The translations under genes and the position numbers were made by a program. A DNA stretch of 64,000 nt from Ophiosphaerella korrae (Eukaryota > Ascomycota > Dothideomycetes > Pleosporales > Phaeosphaeriaceae). How positions within the stretch are numbered: position 1 is the stretch's first letter; every line of letters begins with the position of its first letter. The stretch lies in contig JALNQF010000008.1 in NCBI GenBank assembly GCA_028456385.1, positions 310,001 to 374,000 of the forward strand, written 5' to 3'. Shown one piece after another: positions 56,285-64,000 of the stretch. The notes under the pieces were generated by a model. It saw nothing but the letters and a program-made list of their open reading frames with translations. It was not told the origin of the DNA and made no database searches.

Positions 56285-58221
56285 CACGATCGACGAGATG
56301 ATCAACAGTACGGTCGATGCAAAGTGGAGTGGGTTTGATTGGTCACTAATGATACGGTCACTCTCGTGCTCGGAACGCTAGAGGACTATTGAGTGCTGTG
56401 ATGTGGAGCGGATGTGATGTTTGTGAAGATTGCAGTGTGTTCAATGATGGGGAGTTGATGTAGGGTACCAAAGAGCGCGGACACCTCCTTATACTAGACA
56501 CTCGCTCAAACGTCGCAGCATCGTGACCGCACAAGCGCGATCCTTTTTACCCAGAAGTTCCAGGCTTCCGCTTTGCAAATTTCAGCTGTGGCTTGGCTCC
56601 AGAGTCATCATCTGAGCTTGGTGCCAAGGAGCTTCAACATTTGGCCCATTGGCATCCCGGACGAGTGACTATCGTGGACTGCCTAACCAAGAACCTGGGT
56701 TGCACAGAGATTTGGGAGGCCTTAAGGGTATTCTAGCCGAAAACGGCGAATATGGCTTGGTGGCAGTATCGAAAGTCAGCCTTCATCTCGAGATGACAAC
56801 GACAGGCATCAGCGACTGAGCCCTGTAGCCTATCTAGTTAGCGTGCAAAGCGGGCTGCGAGCAATAGCACCTGTTGCGTTCGCCGTTTATGTGACACGAT
56901 AAATGTTTGCAAGCCAAGTCGCGAGTTTTATGACATGCTCAGATTGGAGCCAGTCGCATGGTTTGTCTTCGCAGCTTCAACAGAGTCATATGGCAAGATT
57001 GAGAGAATCTACCATATAATTGTGAAAGTTTGGCCTGTTGCTAGACGCTAGCATGGGACAGCGAACGGTGAAGGTGCTGTCACCGTGTCGGGGTGCCCGC
57101 AGACTCGGTTCCTGTTCTGGACCTGACCACACGTGGCTGCAGCGGACATTTTTCTGCAGCACAGACAGCTGCGTCTATAATAAGCCTAAGCCTTGTCCTG
57201 ATGTAAGTGGCTATGCGCCCAACGGCTGCCAAACTCAGTCTTACATGAGACGTTGTCAGTGGCATGGGCTATCGATAAGCCGTACCACTGTAACTGCACT
57301 TATATACCGGTACTGCTTGCATTGTCCGGGCAGATTTTGCATGGGGAGGACGGCGAGCGACAAGATGACAACGACGCTAGAAGAGCGGACGGCATTGAAG
57401 CCGAGATGTGCTAATCTTAGGTGGCTTGGCAGAGGAACGCTCAATTGTCTGGCCATCTCCTGCCGTTGCTTTTCCAGTCCAAAGGTGAGGCTTCGCTTCT
57501 TGTCGTCTCGTGTGCCAACCCAGGCCAGACCAGATCAGCAAACACACGTTCTTCAACATGCCACGGCCCACAACATAAGCAGGTCGCCCGCTGTCCATGC
57601 TTGGTGAGTGCTTGTTTGCACCCAGGCCTGGCCTTTCGATCAAGAGGCTCGCGCAAGAAGTTTTGCGAGTCCAAGATCGTAATAGGACATGACTATGTCT
57701 ATGGCACCACGTCGGTCGATTGCCTAGGTGTAGTGCTTGACCATGCGCTGCCACCATGTACACTGCCATCATGTGGCTGATCGTGATTCTGGTCCCACGG
57801 TTGTGGTGCGGCACATGACCTCTAGCCTACCAGCCCTGGGCCGGCCGGTACACTCTAATCCACAACAAGTATATTCTAAACCTTATCTCCCCCAATTACC
57901 ACATACGTTTCAACAACGATGCTTCTTCATCTGTCTTCCTGCTTTTAACTTTAATGTATCGCGCAAGGTCAATCGCATGAGCGTCTAGCGTGGTTGATTG
58001 GGGACCATCATGATGTCGGGTATCGCCATCAGGTTCGATCGTTGTAGGGTATTCTTTATTCGACTTCTTTTTGTCAATACTTCTCATATCACATAAAAGG
58101 TTACCAAACATGGAGGCCGCTTCCGGTGCAAAGACTTGGATTGTGGTGGATGAGAAAAGCAGAAAGGACATTTGACAATAGCAACATTATAGTAAATACA
58201 CAATAATAGATTTCAAGTTAT
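56285..58221. other. Long intergenic region
   Basis: 1.94 kb without a convincing gene. Overlapping frames on both strands at 57038-57814 are Cys-, Arg- and Trp-rich in the way of chance translations and match no family. Confidence 0.5.
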
Positions 58222-58923
58222 TTATAACTTGATGTCAAAACTGGTTCCGCACCCGCAACTACTCGTCGCACCCGGAATGCCTGTAATCTTAAATTGGCTG
58301 CCAATCAACTCCATAGTGTAGTCGACTGTGCTTCCATTTAAGAGTTCCAGGCTCGACTCATCAATAACAATCTTTTCGCCTTTTTCGCCCTGAAATACAG
58401 TATCGTCTTCCGCCGCAGGTGACTTACTGAGATCTGTCAGGTCCATCAAGTACTGGAAACCGTGGCAACCACCGCTCTCTATGGTTACCCGTAGCGCTAA
58501 GTTTGGATTCTGATCGCCCGAGGATATTGCATGTAGCCGGTTTGACGCTCTTGGAGAGATGGATATATGCATAAGATTTCCGGACTCGTCCTTGCGCGGA
58601 TTCTGTACTGCGTGCGCTTGACGTGCGGTGGATAGATCGGACGTAGTGGCAAGGGCTCGTCGGGGAGTGGCTGGTATGGGCACTTTCGAAATACCCATTA
58701 CCGAAGCCAGAGGGGGTCTTTGGCCTTGTTTCATGGTGGCAGGTGCAAGGAAATCGAGATAGAGCGGGCGTGACAGAGCAGTGGCGGTAGCTTTGCTGAA
58801 AGTCCTTGATGGCGGTTGGGCAGTATGTCTAGGCTTAACTTGTACTCTTACTGTACGGAGGCACGATGCGCACATGTTCATAATCGAATCCATCGCGGAT
58901 GTATTATTGAAGAGAGCGCTCAT
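58222..58923 (-). CDS. ISA2: Mitochondrial Fe-S assembly protein Isa2
   Basis: A-type iron-sulfur scaffold or carrier for mitochondrial [4Fe-4S] assembly (aconitase, lipoate synthase, biotin synthase targets). It has 233 residues from ATG 58923; a second in-frame Met lies ten residues on. The first 110 residues are basic, Ser- and Arg-rich, as expected for a mitochondrial presequence plus linker. The HesB/IscA domain has ISISPRASNRLHAI, the first metal Cys in SGGCHGFQYLMDL (about residue 150) and the C-terminal pair in SSCGCGTSFDI. No intron. It is divergent from the kynureninase gene with 209 bp between start codons. Confidence 0.93.
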   Translation of the reverse strand: MSALFNNTSAMDSIMNMCASCLRTVRVQVKPRHTAQPPSRTFSKATATALSRPLYLDFLAPATMKQGQRPPLASVMGISKVPIPATPRRALATTSDLSTARQAHAVQNPRKDESGNLMHISISPRASNRLHAISSGDQNPNLALRVTIESGGCHGFQYLMDLTDLSKSPAAEDDTVFQGEKGEKIVIDESSLELLNGSTVDYTMELIGSQFKITGIPGATSSCGCGTSFDIKL

Positions 58924-59132
58924 GATATTGAGGTCGCAATGGTGAATGTTGGAGGTCTGCTAGAACGCAAAGGACCAATTGACGATCGACAAGGCTAAAT
59001 CGGATTAGTCAGCTATCTAATCTGATCAACCCCCACTAGAAAACCTTGACCCCACGGCTGTTCTTTCTAGCTTCCACGCTTCAATTCTGCAGTCACAGCT
59101 ATGTGCTAAGCTGGTTTGCATTTGGCGCTGAC
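58924..59132. promoter_or_regulatory. Compact bidirectional promoter ISA2/kynureninase
   Basis: Only 209 bp separate the two ATGs on opposite strands, so both promoters must share or overlap this stretch. A TTG-started extension of the kynureninase frame reaches into it, but ATG 59133 is the first usable start. Confidence 0.5.
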
Positions 59133-60744
59133 ATGTCAACGTTCAAAAATCCATATGCCAACATCGGGGATGTTGAGTTATGCTCGGAGCGATTCGCAAA
59201 GGAACAGGACAGCAAAGATGGATTGACAAAGCTCAGACAAGAATTTGTCATCCCCACCAAGGGTCATCTTAGAAACAAAACATTTGGTTTTCAGCAAGAA
59301 TCTGCACATAATACTTCATGTAGCTCGTTACAAGACGACAATGAGGAGTCTATTTACTTTTGCGGAAACTCACTTGGTTTGCAACCCAAGAGAACCAAGG
59401 ATTATATCAATCGCTACCTAGACACCTGGGCATCCAAAGGTGTGTTTGGCCACTTCACCGAATATCAAGGAGGCTTGCCGCCATGGCTACACATCGACGA
59501 TGCCATCAAAGAACAAACCTCAAAGCTAGTTGGAGCTTTACTGAGTGAAGTTGTTGTCATGGAAACTCTGACTGCCAATCTTCATTTGCTCATGTCGAGC
59601 TTCTATCGGCCTACCAAGGACAGATGGAAGATTATTATCGAAGGCAAGGCGTTTCCAAGCGACCATGTGCGAATTCACTAGTCCACAGAGGCATCTAACA
59701 CAGCTAACTAATAAACAGTACGCTGTCCTGTCCCAGATAGCCCATCATAATCTCGACCCTTCTGCCCTCATCACCATCGATCCTCCCTCTGCCTCAGCCC
59801 CTTATCTTTCTAATGAGCTAATCCTCTCCGTAATATCGCAACATGCCGCCACAACTGCACTTGTGCTTCTACCAGGCATACAGTTTTATTCGGGTCAGTT
59901 CTTCGATATTGAATTGATCACGCGACACTGTCATGCTCTAGGTATAACCGTCGGATGGGATTTAGCACATGCAGTAGGAAATGTGCCATTAAAGCTCCAT
60001 GATTGGAACGCTGACTTCGCAGTATGGTGCAACTACAAGTACATGAACGGTGGCCCAGGAGTCATTGGTGGGCTCTTTGTGCACGAACGACATGGCAAAG
60101 TCGAACAATCGGCTACAAATATAGCAAAAGATGCTAGAGATACTAAGGGCCCAAGTAATGCGATGGGCGACTCTAAGCTCAATAATGACCCGGTACTCGA
60201 TTACAAACCCCGTCTGAGTGGATGGTGGGGAAGCGATAAGAGCAGCAGGTTTCAAATGACCAACAAGTTCGTCCCTATCGCCGGAGCAAGCGGCTTTCAG
60301 CTTAGCAACCCAAGCGCCCTGGATATGACATCGGTAATGGCGAGCCTGGACGTCTTTTCCCTGACGACAATGGATGCACTCCGAGAACGAAGTACTCGAT
60401 TGACAAGTTATCTCGAGGCGCGGCTATTGCGATATGAAGGCAAAGAAATGCCATACACAATTATCACGTCACCAAACCCAGCAGAGCGTGGTGCACAACT
60501 CAGCGTGCTTCTTAGGCCAGGACTTCTAGATAACGTCTTACACTACATCGAGGAGCGTGGCGTTGTTGTCGATGAACGGAAACCAGACGTCCTTCGAATC
60601 GCACCTGCTCCGCTGTACAATACGTTCCTTGACATTCATCGCTTCATTGTTATTTTCCACGAAGCATGTCGCAAAGCTCTTGCCACACTCGGCGAATCGG
60701 GGAACCATGCCAACGAAGTTATGAATGGTATTGCAACGACATGA
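59133..60744 (+). CDS. BNA5: Kynureninase
   Basis: PLP enzyme cleaving kynurenine or 3-hydroxykynurenine to (hydroxy)anthranilate and alanine, in tryptophan breakdown and de novo NAD synthesis. It has 519 residues from ATG 59133. One intron, 59667-59718, joins AFPSDH to YAVLSQIAHH. Family segments are IYFCGNSLGLQPK, HFTEYQGGLPPWLHID, TLTANLHLLMSSFYRPT, VGWDLAHAVGNVPLKLHDW and the PLP lysine motif WCNYKYMNGGPG (about residue 284). Then follow RLSGWWGSDKSSRFQM and GASGFQLSNPSALDM. The C-terminal part (VDERKPDVLRIAPAPLYNTF) is intact. Cytosolic; about 30-50 residues longer than many homologues because of an insert after FVHERHG. Confidence 0.95.
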
Positions 60745-61034
60745 AGTGTTAGTTTATATTCGCTCAATATGGTATCGCATAGATAGGATTACCTCTTCCA
60801 ATTCGAATTCGAATTCACTAGCTGTTCTGGTTAGCAACACTTATACCCAAGCAACCCTCTAGTTTATCTTAAGACAATATACACATAGAAAGCAGCAAGA
60901 GCCATACCGTGAATAATACAAGTTCGGTTTGAGAAGCATGTATATATGAAAAACATGACGCTTTCGGCTACCAACGAAAACCTCAAGATGAACTAAAACA
61001 CCTTGCATGGCTTGAGGCATCCATATCCAACGTC

Positions 61035-64000
61035 CTAAGCTTTTAATGCGAATGAAAACAAATTATCCATCTGCACCCACTGTCGACCATTCCTCTCTAA
61101 CCACTTATCAACAACACCCTTCAAAGTGTCAAATCGCTCTCTGTTGGCGTTCGCCAAAATCTTCATCTTGTCTCGCCCCTCATCTTCCGTCTTGGCTGCA
61201 TCCTCCTTCGCCATGCGGTCAACATCAAACAATGACTGGTAATAGAGGAGCTGGTTCCACATATCTCGCTCCTTCATCTCATAGTGCATCTTGCCAAGGC
61301 AGTCTCTGGCTAGACCCTTAGGGCCTAAGCAGCGAGATCCATAGACGCTCATCTGACGCGTGCGGTTGCCACATTGTGGATCGTCGCAAACTAGATAGCC
61401 GGAGTAGTAAGAGGCAAGGATTTGGCGGATAGAGGATTCGAGTTGCGCCACTATGCTTATTGTTTGCAAAAGCTGACCGCAATTTGTGTTTGGGCACTGC
61501 ACGCCATCATGACTAATAGTCTGTAGAGAAGACAGTGCTTCTAGTGGCGCAGTAGGTGAGAGTCCCTGAAATGGAAATGTAGTTGTGCAAGTACGGCAAC
61601 GCAGCCAGAGTGGTGCGCAAGCCTGGAAGCGCACGGAATCTGGGATCTGGGATTCTAGAGGATGGATCTCGGCGTCCTGTTGTGTAGCGCCTGAGGAAGT
61701 ATTGACTCGGTATTTTGAGGTGTCAAGGCCAAGACATGAAGCAAGAAGTGTGATGTTTGTGCCGCTGATAGGGGCACACAAACGTTCTACTGGGGGAAGA
61801 ATCTGCTTGTGAAGGTAGTAATCGATGTCGGGCTTAAGGCCGCTGTCTGGCTTGAGTACTTCGTCGACAGGGAAGGCGTTCTTTGCAGCGTTCTCTGCGG
61901 ACCCAGAGGCGTCACCCGTGATGATGAAAGACATTACATCTTTAGCTTTAACGTGCTTGCCTTTCGCTTGCAGACGGAGAGCAACCTGAACAGAAGGCAT
62001 GGAGTTGCCGTTCGGGTACTCTTTGGGATTCTTGCCGAGTTGTGTGTAGATAGTATATTTGCGGCTTGGAATGGTATATTCGCGCATTTGCTTGGACAAC
62101 TCGCGAAGGTGATTATGTATCTTCTCAACGACGACCTCGGGGTCTTCACCACTCAAGAGGAAGTTAAGTAGCTCACTAGATATGATTAGTTGCATGTCAT
62201 GAATTCAAAGCCCAGAAAACCTACGTGGAAGTCTCTTTTGATAAAGCACAGTATTCCCTACGCCTCATATCCAAGCCCTTGACCTCAAGCTTTTCGATGT
62301 ATTTGCCATCCACAGGAACCATATTAATCGCAGCATACTTCTTCTTCGCATGCAGTAAAATGCGCCGGAATACGTTGTCAATGTCAATTTCCAATAGCCT
62401 ATAGCTATCATTGACCACTTTCTTGAACTCATTACCAAGCTTCAGAGCGTCTTGAATGTTATCGACGTTGGTGTTGATCATGACCGAATCTGTGTCGCCA
62501 TAGATGACACGCAGCATCTTCTCTTCAGCCATGTCTTTTGTTCGTCGAAGGATCTCGCGACCTTTGTAGGTGGTGAGCATGGCGAGGGGACGGGCGTAGA
62601 ATCGTGATTTAGTATACCCAAGACATCCATACATAGAGTTGGCAGTAAGCTTCAACGCAAGTTGTTTGATGTCCCAGGTTGCTAATTGATCTACAGTGGC
62701 GTCCTTTGCTTTCATGAGCTTCTTTACTTCTCGTCGGCGTGAAACAAGTGTAGCAATAAGACGGGGTAGAATACCCTGTTCTTGGTTGCCATCTGGAACT
62801 TCGGGCACCTTATCGTCCTCTTCAGAAAGGTCAGATCGCTCAACTGTTGTGAAACAGATGTTAAACTCCTGAATAATACTTGGATAAAGCGAGTTGAAGT
62901 CCATGACCAAAATGAATTTGTCGTACAGCCCCTTTTCGGGCTCGAAGACAAGGCCACCTTTGAATTTGTCTTTCTTCTTCGCATCTGCACCTTCTTCACC
63001 TTCAGCCGCCTCCTCTTCAATCTTAACCCTGCTCTTTCCCCATTGCTTGTCAGGACAAATGTATTTATTTTTGTTGAATTCGTGCAGTAAAATGTATTCG
63101 TTCCGCTCGGCGCGGGTACCACTCAGTGTGCGGGCCCAGGAGTTGCCAGCAAGATTAGTAAGAACTTTTGTAAGAGGAAGCATTTGCACTTTCATTGAAA
63201 TAGCAGCAATGAAGTAAGCATCAGCCTGGCAATGCTTGACGTAGTTCAGCAAGCCCTCCTTTGTGGTTGCCCAGCTCTTCAAAGCAGCTTCGTTATCAAG
63301 CTCTTCACGTCGCTTGTTGAGCACCAACTGGCACATTTCCTCCAAACTCCATGACTGGCACTTGGTCATGAGAGATTTTCCGAGGTCATTGGCCAAATCG
63401 CATAGCAAGCGTCCAGAGGCCAGTTGTTTCTCGGCAAAGAAGCTACCACCACCCTTGCCCATATTCTTTGGCCAAGCGGTTCTCTTGACACGGCCAATGC
63501 GATGCCATCCGGGAGTGCCCTTTTCACGAAGACGACTCAGCAACACGCTGTAATCCACATCGTCGAGGCGATGTCCAACGAGCATGTCGGGGTCGTGTCG
63601 CTGGAACATAGCCATGAGTAAACTGAGTAGCTCTTGTTCTGTTTTTACAAGCTTAAAGTTTCCCTTGAGTTTGGCCGCCTCAGCCTGAAAGCCGGTTGGA
63701 AAGGCAGTGCCATTTGGTCGAAGTATGGTGAAACTTTTGGCTTGCATCTCGTCAATGGGCGTGGTGTCTGCCAATGAGAAGTTGTCGTACACCATCGCGC
63801 TTGCCATGAGAATCTCTTGCTTGTTCGCTACAGCATTGAATGATGTGCGAAGAGAAAGACTCATCAAAGTCATTGGTGGAACATCTAGGTTGTCCGAGTT
63901 GCTTAATACTGTGATCGTTTCTGGCTTACTTACTTGGACTTCAAGTTTGCACCACGAAGCATTATGGATAGCGCCGAAATCTGCAGCATCGATCTTGAGC
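61035..64000 (-). CDS. POL1: DNA polymerase alpha catalytic subunit, 5' part outside window
   Basis: Catalytic subunit of the polymerase alpha-primase complex that starts Okazaki fragments. The visible 972 codons cover the exonuclease-like domain remainder (NKQEILMASAMVYDNF), the palm and the C-terminus. Motif A is DFNSLYPSIIQEFNICF, motif B LTANSMYGCLGYTKSRFYARP and motif C YGDTDSVMINT. The C-terminal metal-binding modules include CRTCTTTF, CPNTNCGQ, CDDPQCGN and CLGPKGLARDC. One intron, 62176-62224, joins KETST to ELLNFLLSGEDPE. Upstream of 63873 the frame stays open to the window edge (ASWCKLEVQVSKPE), so the exon continues beyond 64000. The stop is TAG at 61035. Confidence 0.96.

Noticed and set aside
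57038..57814. Overlapping Cys-rich open frames on both strands (up to 189 codons)
   Set aside because: Both strands are open over the same bases, with no signal peptide, motif or family similarity; probably chance.
63874..63935. Possible intron in POL1 upstream of MTLMSLSLRTS (gtaagtaag donor)
   Set aside because: Reading through gives LEVQVSKPETITVLSNSD, which fits polymerase alpha, and the frame is uninterrupted.
1..64000. CRISPR arrays, rRNA operons, intact transposons, viral insertions
   Set aside because: Nothing of these kinds was seen; the window is ordinary fungal chromosomal DNA with a few decayed genes.

Overview
The window looks like nuclear DNA of a filamentous ascomycete, probably a Dothideomycete (Pleosporales-like). 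The evidence is short 45-110 bp GT-AG introns, compact intergenic spaces, and genes typical of that group: a NOX regulator, a HET-domain gene, a Zn2Cys6 regulator, a fungal rhodopsin-type membrane protein, a DUF7137-like protein and fructosyl amine oxidase. Species cannot be named from the sequence. Intron borders were assigned by hand, using splice consensus, phase and family continuity.

Layout: 1-1640 holds the 3' part of noxR (+). Urate oxidase (3793-4794, -) is divergent from the TORC2 subunit Rictor/Ste16 (5724-9704, +). A two-RING plus LON-domain protein follows (11034-12707, +). At 14058-21577 there is a compact catabolic locus: a Zn2Cys6 regulator resembling TamA/DAL81 (-), an NCS1-family nucleobase/allantoin-type permease (-), and, divergent from the permease, one polypeptide joining a biuret-hydrolase-like cysteine hydrolase to an allophanate-hydrolase-type amidase (+). 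Next come ERG25 (22225-23238, +), PAF1 (23712-25126, +), a rhodopsin-domain membrane protein (25945-27190, -), a gene-poor 3.4 kb with a decayed membrane-protein relic, a DUF7137-like protein (30642-31600, +) and the CSB/RAD26 repair translocase (32136-35837, -).

Fructosyl amine oxidase (36326-37849, -) is divergent from an UNC93-like MFS protein (38676-40384, +). Then follow an orphan membrane-anchored protein, a DJ-1/PfpI protein, VPS35 (44681-47626, -) and a small secreted Ser/Thr-rich protein. The 49-54.5 kb region is decayed: a HET gene cut by one in-frame TGA, then a membrane-protein gene broken by several frameshifts and stops. The right end holds a small membrane protein, ISA2 (-) divergent from kynureninase (+), and the 3' two thirds of DNA polymerase alpha POL1 (-), which runs off the window.

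The most interesting point is the 14-21.6 kb locus. Its enzyme has both catalytic centres intact and would fit biuret to allophanate to ammonia plus CO2 in one chain, next to a permease and a nitrogen-type regulator. The substrate is inferred, not shown.
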